64,000 bases of DNA. It comes from an uncultured Jannaschia sp. (GTDB taxonomy: Bacteria; Pseudomonadota; Alphaproteobacteria; Rhodobacterales; Rhodobacteraceae). Location of the stretch: assembly GCF_947494055.1 (NCBI RefSeq), contig NZ_CANLTR010000012.1:1-64000 (forward strand). The letters are read 5' to 3'. Under the pieces are notes generated by a model, which had not been told where the DNA came from, ran no database searches, and was given only the letters and a program-made list of their open reading frames with translations. This document shows, piece by piece, positions 47,855-57,533 of this stretch (position 1 is the stretch's first letter; every line of letters starts with the position of its first letter). The position numbers and the translations under genes were made by a program.

Positions 47855-49261
47855 ATGGCGACCGAGATCCTGATGCCCGCACTCTCCCCCACGATGGAGG
47901 AGGGCACGCTCGCGAAATGGCTGGTGAAGGAGGGCGACACCGTCTCCTCCGGCGACCTGCTGGCCGAGATCGAGACGGACAAGGCGACGATGGAGTTCGA
48001 GGCGGTCGACGAGGGCGTCGTCGGCAAGCTCCTCGTGGCGGAGGGGACCGAGGGCGTGAAGGTCAACGCTCCGATCGCCGTCCTGCTGGAAGAGGGCGAG
48101 GACGCGTCCGCAGCCGACGACGTAACGTCCGATGGCTCCTCGCATGTCGCGCCGGCCGAGCCGAGCGGACGGACCGAGCCGCAGAAGGGATACGGACGCG
48201 AGGATGGCGGCGCGGATGACGGCACGTCCGGCGCGGCGGCCGACGCCGCGTCGCCGGATGCGCCCGAAAAGGCCGCCGCGCCCCGGCCCTCCGGGGACGG
48301 CGACCGCGTTTTCGCGACCCCCCTCGCCCGCCGCATCGCGAAGGATCGCGGGCTGGACCTGTCGGCGATCAAGGGGTCCGGTCCCCGCGGACGCATCGTG
48401 AAGGTCGACGTGGAGAACGCCGAGCCGGACGCCGCGCCGGAGACCAAGGCGCCGGACGCTGCGCCGCAGACGAAGCCCGAGGCCGAGGCGCCGAAGGCCA
48501 CGGACGGCGCGAAGCCGGCGATGCCCGTCGGCATGGGCGCCGATCAAGTCCTCAAGATGTACGAGGGTCGCGCCTTCGAGGAGGTGAAGCTCGACGGAAT
48601 GCGGCGCACGATCGCCGCCCGTCTCACCGAAGCGAAGCAGACGATCCCGCATTTCTACCTGCGGCGGGACATCGTGCTCGACCCGCTGCTGGCGTTCCGT
48701 TCGGACCTGAACAAGCAGCTCGAGAGCCGGGGCGTGAAGCTGTCGGTCAACGACTTCATCATCAAGGCCGGCGCGCTCGCCCTGCAGCAGGCGCCCGACG
48801 CCAACGCCGTCTGGGCGGGGGACCGAATCCTGAAGCTGACTCCCTCGGACGTCGCCGTGGCCGTGGCCGTGGAGGGCGGGTTGTTCACGCCTGTCCTGAA
48901 GGATGCGGACACGAAGTCGCTGAGCACAATCTCATCCGAGATGAAGGACCTCGCAAGTCGAGCCCGCAGCCGGAAGCTCGCACCGCACGAATACCAGGGC
49001 GGGAGCTTCGCGATTTCCAACCTCGGCATGTTCGGGATCGAGAACTTCGACGCCGTCATCAACCCGCCGCACGGTTCGATCCTTGCCGTCGGTGCGGGCG
49101 TGAAGAAGCCGATCGTCGGAGGTGACGGCGAGGTCAAGGTCGCGACCGTGATGTCGGTGACCCTGAGCGTGGATCACCGGGTGATCGACGGTGCCCTCGG
49201 CGCGAAGTTCCTCGAAGCGTTCACGGAGAACATGACGAGTCCGATCACCATGCTCGCCTGA
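47855..49261 (+). CDS. pdhC: Pyruvate dehydrogenase E2 (dihydrolipoamide acetyltransferase)
   Basis: Core of the pyruvate dehydrogenase complex, 468 residues. A single lipoyl domain (1-82, Lys43), a linker, an E3/E1-binding domain around [16 protein letters not shown] (about 148-185), a second Ala/Pro/Lys linker, and the catalytic domain with HRVIDG at 441-446. GGGAGA lies before ATG 47855. The E3 gene (lpd) is not in the window. The transcript ends eight bases from the opposing cysE stop. GC falls slightly towards its 3' end. Confidence 0.95.
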   Translation: MATEILMPALSPTMEEGTLAKWLVKEGDTVSSGDLLAEIETDKATMEFEAVDEGVVGKLLVAEGTEGVKVNAPIAVLLEEGEDASAADDVTSDGSSHVAPAEPSGRTEPQKGYGREDGGADDGTSGAAADAASPDAPEKAAAPRPSGDGDRVFATPLARRIAKDRGLDLSAIKGSGPRGRIVKVDVENAEPDAAPETKAPDAAPQTKPEAEAPKATDGAKPAMPVGMGADQVLKMYEGRAFEEVKLDGMRRTIAARLTEAKQTIPHFYLRRDIVLDPLLAFRSDLNKQLESRGVKLSVNDFIIKAGALALQQAPDANAVWAGDRILKLTPSDVAVAVAVEGGLFTPVLKDADTKSLSTISSEMKDLASRARSRKLAPHEYQGGSFAISNLGMFGIENFDAVINPPHGSILAVGAGVKKPIVGGDGEVKVATVMSVTLSVDHRVIDGALGAKFLEAFTENMTSPITMLA

Positions 49262-49269
49262 TCGCAGCG

Positions 49270-50097
49270 TCAGCCCTTCGCCTTGTCGGAGGGCTGCGCT
49301 TCGATGAGCTGGTTCATGGTGGCCGACGGCTGCGCGCAGCCCGCCTCGCCGACGATGCGCGCCGGCACGCCGGCCACCGTCTTCATCGGCGGCACGTCTG
49401 TCAGGACGACCGAGCCCGCGGCGATCCGGGAGCAATATCCGACGGAGATGTTGCCGAGGACCTTGGCGCCGGCCCCGATCAGGACGCCGTCGCCGATCTT
49501 CGGGTGACGATCGTCATGTTCCTTGCCGGTTCCGCCGAGCGTGACCGAATGCAGCATGGAGACGTTGTCACCCACCACGGACGTTTCCCCGATCACGATG
49601 GAATGTGCGTGGTCGATCATGATTCCCCGGCCCAAACGCGCACCGGGATGGATATCCACGCCGTAGATCTCGCTGGCCCGCATCTGGACGAAGTAGGCCA
49701 GGTCCCGTCGCCGGTTCGACCAGAGCCAGTGCCCGACCCGAAATGCAAGAAGCGCCTGAAACCCCTTGAAGAACAGGATCGGCTGGATCAATCGGTTGCA
49801 GGCGGGGTCGCGATCGAAGACGGCGATGATGTCCGCCCGCGCCGCTTCGATGATGGTCGGGTCGTCCGCGAATGCGAGTTCCGCAATTTCCCGCAGGATC
49901 TGCTCGCTCATTTCCGCCGAGGAGAGCTTCTGTGCGAACCTGTAGGCCAGAGCCTTGTCGATCGAACTGTGATGCAGAATCGAGGAATGGACGAGCCCCC
50001 CGAGAAGCGGTTCGTCGCGGATCGCATCCTTCGCCTCCTCAAGGACTCGTGACCAGACGGGATCGACTGTCCTGAGATATGTTTCCGCCATCGCCAT
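49270..50097 (-). CDS. cysE: Serine O-acetyltransferase
   Basis: Acetylates serine with acetyl-CoA as the first step of cysteine synthesis, 275 residues. An N-terminal helical domain is followed by a left-handed beta-helix of hexapeptide repeats from about 150 (YGVDIHPGARLGRGIMIDH, then IGETSVVGDNVSML). The active-site DHAHSIVIGET is intact. ATG 50097 follows GGAG; Met3 is an alternative. It lies 63 bases downstream of GTA g15 on the same strand with no clear terminator between. GC is 53% in a sampled 60-base line of the 5' half (49921-49980) but 83% in one of the 3' half (49321-49380). Confidence 0.93.
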   Translation of the reverse strand: MAMAETYLRTVDPVWSRVLEEAKDAIRDEPLLGGLVHSSILHHSSIDKALAYRFAQKLSSAEMSEQILREIAELAFADDPTIIEAARADIIAVFDRDPACNRLIQPILFFKGFQALLAFRVGHWLWSNRRRDLAYFVQMRASEIYGVDIHPGARLGRGIMIDHAHSIVIGETSVVGDNVSMLHSVTLGGTGKEHDDRHPKIGDGVLIGAGAKVLGNISVGYCSRIAAGSVVLTDVPPMKTVAGVPARIVGEAGCAQPSATMNQLIEAQPSDKAKG

Positions 50098-50160
50098 GAT
50101 GTGAACTCCGCTCTGTCGGGTCTCCCAGATAGGTCGGAAGCCGAACCGGGGCAAATGATA

Positions 50161-53100
50161 TCATGGCAACGTCGCGGTGGCGAAGTATCCGGGGCCGATC
50201 TGGTCCGAGATCTGCGCGACTTCGAGGACCGTCGCATGGTCCCAGGCAGACACCATCTCGAAACCGAAGTGGCATACCGGTTCGTTTACCACATCTTCGT
50301 GCAAGAGACGGCCGTCCGAACCTTCGATCCTGACCAGATAACTTTCTCGAAGTTCGGCGAGCGGCGCATCGACCGAGTTCCACCCCTCTGTGCTCGTCCG
50401 GGACCGCCGGATCCATCGTGCCTCCATGCCCTTGGCGCCCATCTCGAGACGCAGGTGCACGGGCGCGTAGGGCTTGAGCCCCTCACCGGAAGCAGCGACG
50501 ACCATGTGCTCGAATTCAGGACTATCTATGGAAGAGTCAGCGGGCCCATGACAATAGTGACGCGCGAGCCCGAGCGCATCGGACGGCACGTCGAGTTGGG
50601 TCAGGGACGGATCGAGAAACACGATCCTGCTCCCCTCCGGCCAGGGATTACGTATCGCATGCTCAGTCCCCCGCTGACCGCGCAGCCTGCGGGACAAAGC
50701 CCAGACACGCCTTTCGACCAGACGCGCATTCTGGAACTGGAAAATCTCCCAGCCGCCCTGCCCTCCGTCACCTATGGCGGCGGCATTGGCACCAGCGAGC
50801 AGTTTCGGCAGCGTCACGGATTCGAGTGCGTCGTCAGAAACCCGAACGAGCACCTCCGGACCGTTGTCCCATACGGCGGGACTCGCGGGACCAAGTTCGT
50901 TCAACGTCATCCCGATCACGGAAGGCGTCTCGATAATCGTATTCAGCTTGTAGTCACTGTCATCTATGGACGAAGTTACCGCGATTGGCCCGGGCCAAGG
51001 ATTGGCCGTAGCGGCGATATAGGGCGCGTGGGGCCGATGGTCGTTCGACAAAAGAGGGAGATCGAGCACCTGAATTTCGGCGGGAAGCGGGATGCGCGGG
51101 CGAGAGCGTTTTCGAATGACTTCCTTGCGATTGACCGGCTCGTAGACGCTTAAGTCCGTTCGAACAGCCTCGATCTTCCGTAATAATCCATCCCGGATAC
51201 GGTCCACTCGCCAAACGTCATCCATTCCCTTGAAACGGACGAGTGATCCAACGCGGACCTCGGCATTGGACGGTGGCAATGAGAACTCGATGGTCTCATT
51301 GGCATCTTGTAATTCGGCTAGAAACCTATCGACGATACCTTGGGCTTCCCCCGATGTCAGAACCAGCGGTAGCTCCGTCATCGTAAGCGGTATCGTCCCG
51401 CCGTCTGAGCAACAGGCACTCGCAACTTTCGTCTCAAAATTGCCAGCGTCATCCGTATGGCTGATGACGACTTTCTTGAAGGTTTCGGCTTGGGCCTGGC
51501 GATGCCGGGCTATTACGGGGCCATCGGTTCTGACACATCGATCGGCGTCGAGTTCGAACGTCTCCGCCTCGCTTCTGCTGAAGAAACGAAGTACCCCTGC
51601 GGTTTCCGCGACCTCGATCCCATATGCCAGAAGCAGCGGCTGAAGATCAGCTCGGGCGGATTGGTTGCTGTTGATCGAGTATCCTCGAAGGACCCCTCGA
51701 ACTTCCGATACGTCGAAAGACGTTATACCGCTTGAGATACAAAGTTCCGCGATCACTGACCCGAGGGGCTGGAGGCTGGCGCGCCCCGTAAGCCAATGCC
51801 CACGCGCATGGTTCACACCGTCAGACCAGAAATCGACCATCTCCGGAAAATTGGGCCATGGTCGGGTGTCCCAAGCCCATGCGAAGCTGTGCGACAGATC
51901 AATCATGCGGTTACCCGACTGATCGATCAGAGGATTGTTGTCCAAATCCTGCCAATAGCCGATGAGCGCTTGGTGGTACGCAGCCTGCATTGCATCATCC
52001 CTGGACCCGTTCGAATAGAACGGAGTCGAACTCTCGGACGATTTTACATCGATAAACTTGTTCGGCTGGTTCGTACCTTTGTCGATCGCAGCGCAGCCAT
52101 ACTCGGTGAACCGAATTGGCTTCGACCGCGGCACCCATTCTGTCGGTGTTGTCGAACGCACTCCCCCTATTCTATCGAAGTGCGGATTCCCCCACCAGTT
52201 CCGAAGGTCCTTATACCTCCATATCCAGTCTTCTCCAAACTCTCCATCGGCTATCGTAACCCGATCCTGAGTGTCACGATGCTCCGGTGTAGGATAGTAC
52301 CAATCGAAGCCTTCGCCGCCCGCGACATTTGCTTTAAGATAGGTCTGGTCATAAATTGATCGGAATTTAGAATCCTTATGCCCGTGATGATCACGCCAGT
52401 CCGATAACGGCTTATAATTATCTATACCTATGAAATCGATGGCATCATGCGCCCAGAGTGCATCAAGATGAAAATGCACGTTTCCCGTGTCTGAAGGATG
52501 GTATCCAAAGTACTCCGACCAGTCAGCGGCATAGCTAATTTTCGTCGCTGGCAGGATAGCCTTAACTTGGCTTGCGAGACGGCAAAGTTCCTTCACCGCC
52601 GGGAACGAGTCCAATTCACCTCGAATTTGCGTGAGGGATCGCATTTCCGAGCCGATACAAAATGCCTCCACACCTCCCGCCTCGGCGCAAAGCTTTGCGT
52701 AGTGCATGATGAAACGGTTGTACGACCACCCGTCGGGCGAGCCCCCATGGAAGAACCATCTGACCTCGTCTTCCGCACCAGATGTCCTGTCTGAGGTTCC
52801 CGGTCTGCCTGGCGCAAGTTCTGTCGTGAGGCGTCCTCGCCACGGCAAGGAAGCTTGCTCGCCGTCGCCGAATGGGTCGGGGAGCCCGTTTCCCGTCATT
52901 TGATCCATCAATATGAACGGATAGAATGTAATGTCGATATCGAGGCTCCGGAGATACCGTATCGCCTCCTTCACCGACTCGTCGCTGGGTGTACCGCCAT
53001 AGATCGGCCTATCGTCTATATACGGAACTCGCTGCGCTTCTTCACGGTTGATACCGGCGACATTCCAATCTTGGGGAGCGCCATCATATCTATTTTGCTC

Positions 53101-54000
53101 GACACAGGGCCGTATTTCGCACCTACTGCAGCGAAGGTCATTCCCAAACCAGGTTACGACTAATGAGACCGATTTGAGGTTCGGAAACTCTTCGACAAGG
53201 TCAGTGACCGCTGTTACGAAGTCAGTTCCCCGCTGCACTGAATTTCTGTTCGCGGAGGCTTTTTCTCCTAACCTGTAATCATAGTGTACAGCCGTGGTTG
53301 CGAGCGCGTATTCGCCAGTTCCCGGGACGAGTGCCACCCCTTCGATAATATCTGCTGGAGCCTTCGCATACCCGTCTGCATTGACCGATTTTACTACCTC
53401 GAAAGATAGTTGAGGAACACGATTACCAAAGGAAGTAAGGTCAAGATCCTCTATGACGACGTAGGCGGTGCCTCGGAACGCGGGCGCTTGCCCGACTCCA
53501 AGAATTGCTTCCAGAAGTGTGTCTGGCTGCTGATCTTCTGACCCTTGATAAAGTCTGATATGAAGGCTGTCTTTCGCAATCTCCACTCCATCCGCCCAGA
53601 TGCGGCCGACGCGCCGTATTTCTCCTTCACAGAGCGCCACAGCCAACGATACGCTATAGCTGTACCGAGCTTGTTCAGGTCGGGCAGGACCGCCTTTGCC
53701 GCCGCCCACCGTAGAGCGGTGTTCCTCAAAGTCCGAAGCCCAGATTACCTGCCCCCCGATACGTGTTCGCCCGAAAGTGCGTGGAACCGCAGCACCTTCG
53801 GACGCGCCCATCAAGCGTATACGGTCCAGCTTCCCGGTCTCTATCGCATCCGATCCATTACCGAGAACAGCTTCATCAAGTGCTCTTCCGACGACGGAGC
53901 CGGCCGCGCGTCCCAACGCGGCCGAACTGGCGCCGAGTACAGAACCGCCGAGACTTCCGCCCACCGCAGCGCCTGCAGCGCCCAGAACTAGAGTGGCCAT
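50161..54000 (-). CDS. GTA g15: tail tip/host-specificity protein
   Basis: A 1279-residue protein matching RcGTA g15 (rcc01698), the large tip protein that contacts the recipient cell. After a glycine/alanine-rich N terminus, the body contains a TIM-barrel glycoside-hydrolase-like region (around 430-650, with F-C-I-G-S-E-M and W-S-E-Y-F-G), then a phage tail-tip domain. Length is near the RcGTA protein. GC is low (42% in the line 52381-52440). It ends the GTA cluster; cysE follows. It starts 12 bases after the stop of g14. Confidence 0.92.
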   Translation of the reverse strand: MATLVLGAAGAAVGGSLGGSVLGASSAALGRAAGSVVGRALDEAVLGNGSDAIETGKLDRIRLMGASEGAAVPRTFGRTRIGGQVIWASDFEEHRSTVGGGKGGPARPEQARYSYSVSLAVALCEGEIRRVGRIWADGVEIAKDSLHIRLYQGSEDQQPDTLLEAILGVGQAPAFRGTAYVVIEDLDLTSFGNRVPQLSFEVVKSVNADGYAKAPADIIEGVALVPGTGEYALATTAVHYDYRLGEKASANRNSVQRGTDFVTAVTDLVEEFPNLKSVSLVVTWFGNDLRCSRCEIRPCVEQNRYDGAPQDWNVAGINREEAQRVPYIDDRPIYGGTPSDESVKEAIRYLRSLDIDITFYPFILMDQMTGNGLPDPFGDGEQASLPWRGRLTTELAPGRPGTSDRTSGAEDEVRWFFHGGSPDGWSYNRFIMHYAKLCAEAGGVEAFCIGSEMRSLTQIRGELDSFPAVKELCRLASQVKAILPATKISYAADWSEYFGYHPSDTGNVHFHLDALWAHDAIDFIGIDNYKPLSDWRDHHGHKDSKFRSIYDQTYLKANVAGGEGFDWYYPTPEHRDTQDRVTIADGEFGEDWIWRYKDLRNWWGNPHFDRIGGVRSTTPTEWVPRSKPIRFTEYGCAAIDKGTNQPNKFIDVKSSESSTPFYSNGSRDDAMQAAYHQALIGYWQDLDNNPLIDQSGNRMIDLSHSFAWAWDTRPWPNFPEMVDFWSDGVNHARGHWLTGRASLQPLGSVIAELCISSGITSFDVSEVRGVLRGYSINSNQSARADLQPLLLAYGIEVAETAGVLRFFSRSEAETFELDADRCVRTDGPVIARHRQAQAETFKKVVISHTDDAGNFETKVASACCSDGGTIPLTMTELPLVLTSGEAQGIVDRFLAELQDANETIEFSLPPSNAEVRVGSLVRFKGMDDVWRVDRIRDGLLRKIEAVRTDLSVYEPVNRKEVIRKRSRPRIPLPAEIQVLDLPLLSNDHRPHAPYIAATANPWPGPIAVTSSIDDSDYKLNTIIETPSVIGMTLNELGPASPAVWDNGPEVLVRVSDDALESVTLPKLLAGANAAAIGDGGQGGWEIFQFQNARLVERRVWALSRRLRGQRGTEHAIRNPWPEGSRIVFLDPSLTQLDVPSDALGLARHYCHGPADSSIDSPEFEHMVVAASGEGLKPYAPVHLRLEMGAKGMEARWIRRSRTSTEGWNSVDAPLAELRESYLVRIEGSDGRLLHEDVVNEPVCHFGFEMVSAWDHATVLEVAQISDQIGPGYFATATLP

Positions 54001-54012
54001 AAAAGATCCTTC

Positions 54013-54471
54013 TCAAAGCGGGCGTTCAGGAAACGCAAACTGACCGACGAGACGCCGTCTCCATGGCTGGGACAACGCGCTTTCATGAACGGCGCGACCA
54101 GAGTATGCATGAATGAATGTGGGTCCTGGACCGCCTTCAGCAACGAGCCCCAAGTGCTTGGCGGCTGATCCCTCCCGCATACGAAACAATAGCACCCGGC
54201 CAGGAAGCACTTGGCTGATCGATTTCACGTCGCCGAGAACCTGACGAGCGGTAGTTTCAAGCAGTTCGACTGCCTGCCTTTCACCCCAATCCCTCGTGTA
54301 GTTAGGGACAGCAAGTGGTTCGCGTCCATAAAGCTCCCTCCAGACTCCTCTTATCAACCCTAAGCAGTCTGTGCCTGCGCCCTTCCGAGATGCTTGATGC
54401 ACATAAGGGGTCCCTATCCATTCCCGCGCGATACTTACGACTCGATTCTCGATTGCCTTGTTAGCTACCAT
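54013..54471 (-). CDS. GTA g14: NlpC/P60-family peptidase
   Basis: A 152-residue cell-wall peptidase matching RcGTA g14 (rcc01697). The catalytic cysteine is Cys36 in GAGTDCLGLIRG and the histidine is His106 in AAKHLGLV. It is thought to open peptidoglycan at the tail tip during DNA delivery. It overlaps neither neighbour but has only two bases between its start and the g13 stop. Codon use is AT-richer than the host's. Confidence 0.92.
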   Translation of the reverse strand: MVANKAIENRVVSIAREWIGTPYVHQASRKGAGTDCLGLIRGVWRELYGREPLAVPNYTRDWGERQAVELLETTARQVLGDVKSISQVLPGRVLLFRMREGSAAKHLGLVAEGGPGPTFIHAYSGRAVHESALSQPWRRRLVGQFAFPERPL

Positions 54472-54473
54472 CG

Positions 54474-55316
54474 TCAGTTTGATGGGCGCTTCATGAGCCA
54501 GTCCTCCCCAGGAATTGTCGGAAAGCCTCGGTAATTCTTAGCATTATCGAATCTATTTATACACATGCTGAAACTCTTATCGCACCCTGCATAAGCCCTG
54601 ATCTGATCGCCAACATCCAGATCGGCCTCCACAGGCTTCCAGAAGGACAGCGTCCGTATCCATTGCTTCCTCCGGTCGTTCTTTATCTCGCCAATAAAAG
54701 ACGTTGTCTCATTATCGACTAAAGCCAGCTTTCCGGAAGAAAAGTAACCGTCCTTCTCATCTCTATCCAAGGAAACGATCACCTTGGAACGCCCTAGAAT
54801 TTCCAGAATTTTTCCTGCTGCAGAGAAGTGTTCCTCTAACTTCATAGTACAACGCTGGTCTCCCAATACAGCATCACACCTTGCTTCGTATAATCTTCCC
54901 TTCACCCTATTCAAAAGCTGACTCTGTGAACGAAGCTCAGCGAAAAACTTGCCGTCTTGACTACTTATTTCACCAATATGGCCACAGAAAACGATTTCAC
55001 TCTCTTGCTGATCGGCCCAGCTTAAGATGTAAACTCGCACAATTGCCTCATCCCACTTCCCTAGTCTGATATCATCCGGTCTGACGACTTCGTGACTCAG
55101 AGCCCCGATGAACTCGCTGTTGTCCACCGATAGTCCTGTGCCAGTCTCTAAAGTTCCGGCTAACAGCCCGGAGGAGGCAAGGCATTGAACGCCCTCTAGC
55201 TCGATTGCCTTGTCGTGATCCGTAAATCCATAGACCTTGCCGTCTTTTCGCGCAATAATCCAAGCCCTGCACGTAGTCGTAGCTTCGAGAAGCAGATGAT
55301 CTTTGAGAGCATTCAT
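54474..55316 (-). CDS. GTA g13: DUF2163 / tail hub protein
   Basis: A 280-residue protein matching RcGTA g13 (rcc01696), a hub-like baseplate protein of the DUF2163/BR0599 family. Family features are the opening CRAWIIARKDGKVYGFTDHD, the C-G-H-I-G segment, and a cysteine-containing C-terminal half (R-C-D-A-V-L-G-D-Q-R-C), where RcGTA has an iron-sulfur-like or disulfide site. This is among the lowest-GC genes in the window (42% in the line 54541-54600). It shares four bases with g12. Confidence 0.9.
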   Translation of the reverse strand: MNALKDHLLLEATTTCRAWIIARKDGKVYGFTDHDKAIELEGVQCLASSGLLAGTLETGTGLSVDNSEFIGALSHEVVRPDDIRLGKWDEAIVRVYILSWADQQESEIVFCGHIGEISSQDGKFFAELRSQSQLLNRVKGRLYEARCDAVLGDQRCTMKLEEHFSAAGKILEILGRSKVIVSLDRDEKDGYFSSGKLALVDNETTSFIGEIKNDRRKQWIRTLSFWKPVEADLDVGDQIRAYAGCDKSFSMCINRFDNAKNYRGFPTIPGEDWLMKRPSN

Positions 55317-55942
55317 GTCCTCAGCTCCACGACAGGAATATCTAGTATGTCCCCTGCCTGAAAACTTGCGATGGAACTTATGATCGAATCGGTGTCAAAT
55401 CGCGCGGGTACGTCGAATTCGAACCCAGCTGTCAATATAGCGCCGGAAGAGGGTGCTTTCATGAATTGTACCATTCCGGTTTCTGCGTGGAGGTCGTATT
55501 CTGTATTGGGAACTTCAGTCCCGTCGACCGCCAGCACTACTGATTCCGGCACAATCTTCGTTATCGGTCTTCTGTATGTAATGCCTCCTGATGCGTAAGC
55601 TTTCGAGAAATGGAAGTTGGTCGTTTGTCCGTCGGTCTGCGCAATGACCTGGTCCGTGCAGGACACGCTTTTACTAGACCTGCAGCTTTTGTAGTCAAGC
55701 CAGTCCTTCCATCTGAACCCGTGAAGTCTTCCCCGACGCGCTTCGAAAAATGCGATGAGTTCGCCGACATCATCTAACGAGCGGAGACCCAAACCTGCGT
55801 TGTACTGGCGGCGCGAATGTTCCCATGGTGAGTTTCTATGTTCGAAACCATTGGCGAGCGCAACAATGTCTGTCTGTCTCATCGGCCCGCCAGAGGAACC
55901 ATACGACAATCGAGCCGGGAATCTCACTTCGTGAAACGACAT
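55313..55942 (-). CDS. GTA g12: DUF2460 / distal tail protein
   Basis: A 209-residue protein matching RcGTA g12 (rcc01695), the distal tail component of family DUF2460. The start MSFHEVRFPARLSYGSSGGP and the segment RRGRLHGFRWKDWLDYKS are characteristic. The stop overlaps the g13 start by four bases, and g11 ends 11 bases upstream. Function is structural, in assembling the tail tip. Confidence 0.92.
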   Translation of the reverse strand: MSFHEVRFPARLSYGSSGGPMRQTDIVALANGFEHRNSPWEHSRRQYNAGLGLRSLDDVGELIAFFEARRGRLHGFRWKDWLDYKSCRSSKSVSCTDQVIAQTDGQTTNFHFSKAYASGGITYRRPITKIVPESVVLAVDGTEVPNTEYDLHAETGMVQFMKAPSSGAILTAGFEFDVPARFDTDSIISSIASFQAGDILDIPVVELRT

Positions 55943-55953
55943 AGCACGCGCTC

Positions 55954-56604
55954 CTATCGGTTTCTGGCGCCTCGAGAGAGAGCGCGCGACATCTCTGTTG
56001 CGATCTGGGTTTTTGATCTACGAAAGCTCTCTGCATCGGGGGATGAGATGTTCATTTGGATGGAGATCGGTCTCAAATCACCTTGGGTTCGGACTCCAAG
56101 ACGGCCGTCTGTTCCGCGGGTAAGTGGCATCACGGCTTCGGGACCGGCCTCCCCCATCAGGCCAGCTCCGCCTCTAAGCGGGAAAACAGTCGGTGAACCG
56201 ACTATATCTCCGGTTGCAAACGGCATGACGCGGCCTTGGGTGAACGTGCCGCCAGACGCAAACGGAAGGAATGAACCGATACCGTCTGACATGGCTGAGC
56301 CAACGGCTTGCGTCACCGGCTTCATCGCGGCGTTGTACGTTGCGTTCAACATAGACCGTGCGAGGCCGCTCAATGCGTCTGATAGCTTCATTCCATCCAC
56401 AGCGACACCATCGAAAGCCTGTTTCAGCGATGTGCCGAAGGTCTGCGTTAGTCCGCGTGCCTCTCGCTGAGTCTGTTTCATCTGGCCTTCGAGAGATCCT
56501 AGCTCGCTCGTGAAACGCTCGACCAGCGCTTCTGATCCTCCCAGCCGGGCTTCCAGAAGTTCGATCTTTTCACCGAGCTCTTCAAATTCCTCACTACTTA
56601 TCAT
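55954..56604 (-). CDS. GTA g11: tail tape-measure protein
   Basis: A 216-residue protein matching RcGTA g11 (rcc01694). Its N-terminal coiled coil (ELGEKIELLEARLGGSEALVE) is followed by small-residue-rich helices and the segment PFASGGTFTQGRVMPFATGD, typical of tape-measure C termini. The short length agrees with the very short GTA tail. It starts inside the last codons of g10.1, an 11-base overlap. Confidence 0.9.
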   Translation of the reverse strand: MISSEEFEELGEKIELLEARLGGSEALVERFTSELGSLEGQMKQTQREARGLTQTFGTSLKQAFDGVAVDGMKLSDALSGLARSMLNATYNAAMKPVTQAVGSAMSDGIGSFLPFASGGTFTQGRVMPFATGDIVGSPTVFPLRGGAGLMGEAGPEAVMPLTRGTDGRLGVRTQGDLRPISIQMNISSPDAESFRRSKTQIATEMSRALSRGARNR

Positions 56605-56800
56605 TCTGGTTCCCTGCTTTGTCCGGAAAGCGCCTTATTAACGATTCCAGTCCATTGCGATCGAGAGGTGATTTTCCGTCACCATGTCCAAGCAGGAACG
56701 CAAGGTCTGCTGGTGTCATCGCCCAGAATTCGGCAGGCCGCAGTCTGAGCCCGCGAATGCCAGCCGTCATCAGGGCGGGCCAATCGAACCTTTCCGTCAT
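56594..56800 (-). CDS. GTA g10.1: tail assembly chaperone
   Basis: A 68-residue protein matching RcGTA g10.1 (rcc01693). The core WPALMTAGIRGLRLRPAEFW and the following M-T-P-A-D-L are typical. In RcGTA it pairs with g10 in tail assembly. It shares four bases with g10 upstream and overlaps g11 downstream by 11. No slippery frameshift is needed, because the two chaperones are separate genes. Confidence 0.9.
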   Translation of the reverse strand: MTERFDWPALMTAGIRGLRLRPAEFWAMTPADLAFLLGHGDGKSPLDRNGLESLIRRFPDKAGNQNDK

Positions 56801-57120
56801 GTCGCTGGAATGGCAAACGAGCGATTGAGCAAGAGGGCCGCCGCGCGGATCGCTTGGGCCGGTCCGCCTTCGATGTTTGCATCAAGCAAATCATGCCCGG
56901 TGCCTTCCCATCCGCCGCCCCTGAGTCCTGCGAGAAGGAGGCGCACCACATCTTCGGTGTTAAACTGCCCATCTTCAAATCTAGATATGAGCGACACGAT
57001 CGAATCGCCGGTCATCGTCGCTTCTAGTTCCGCAAGTGATCCTAGCGTAAGCTTGAGAGTTCGGCGCTTGCCGTCAAGATTAATCGAGACCTCTCCAGCG
57101 AAAGGATTACCCCCAATCAT
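56797..57120 (-). CDS. GTA g10: tail assembly protein
   Basis: A 107-residue protein matching RcGTA g10 (rcc01692). It opens with GEVSINLDGKRRTLKLTLGSLAELE, a pattern shared with phage tail-assembly chaperones. It shares four bases with both g9 and g10.1, so the tail genes are translated as a coupled chain. Confidence 0.9.
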   Translation of the reverse strand: MIGGNPFAGEVSINLDGKRRTLKLTLGSLAELEATMTGDSIVSLISRFEDGQFNTEDVVRLLLAGLRGGGWEGTGHDLLDANIEGGPAQAIRAAALLLNRSFAIPAT

Positions 57121-57533
57121 TGTATGGCCACAAACTTCAGCTGTCCTGCAGAAGCAAGGGACAGTTCGTAAGTCGCTTCGCTATCGTGTCCCCCACTGTA
57201 TTCTATCGACGTAATCTGGAAAGATCCTTCGATGACACCAAAGTGGGGAATAATGATTTGAAAACTGGGAATTTCGCCGTCGAAAAAGAGTTGCCGCGCA
57301 CGTGCGTCAGTCAACTCGTCCCGAAAGACGCCGGAACCGGCAATCTGTGCGGACTTCATTCCGCCTCCGCCAAGCAACTCTCGCCAACCACCTTCACTTT
57401 CAATGGTGGTCACATCGATGGACCCCGCATTTAACGTCAAACGGGTCGTACGTAGACCTGCGAAAGTGACGTAATTCCCCGTTCCGTCCTTATCGATTTT
57501 CAATAGGAGATCTCTACCCGCCTGTACCGTCAT
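57117..57533 (-). CDS. GTA g9: major tail protein
   Basis: A 138-residue major tail-tube protein of the TP901-1 type matching RcGTA g9 (rcc01691). The start MTVQAGRDLLLKIDKDGTG and the segment T-T-R-L-T-L-N-A-G-S-I-D-V-T are characteristic. The ATG at 57533 overlaps the g8 stop by four bases; a longer upstream frame is ignored for that reason. Confidence 0.92.
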   Translation of the reverse strand: MTVQAGRDLLLKIDKDGTGNYVTFAGLRTTRLTLNAGSIDVTTIESEGGWRELLGGGGMKSAQIAGSGVFRDELTDARARQLFFDGEIPSFQIIIPHFGVIEGSFQITSIEYSGGHDSEATYELSLASAGQLKFVAIQ

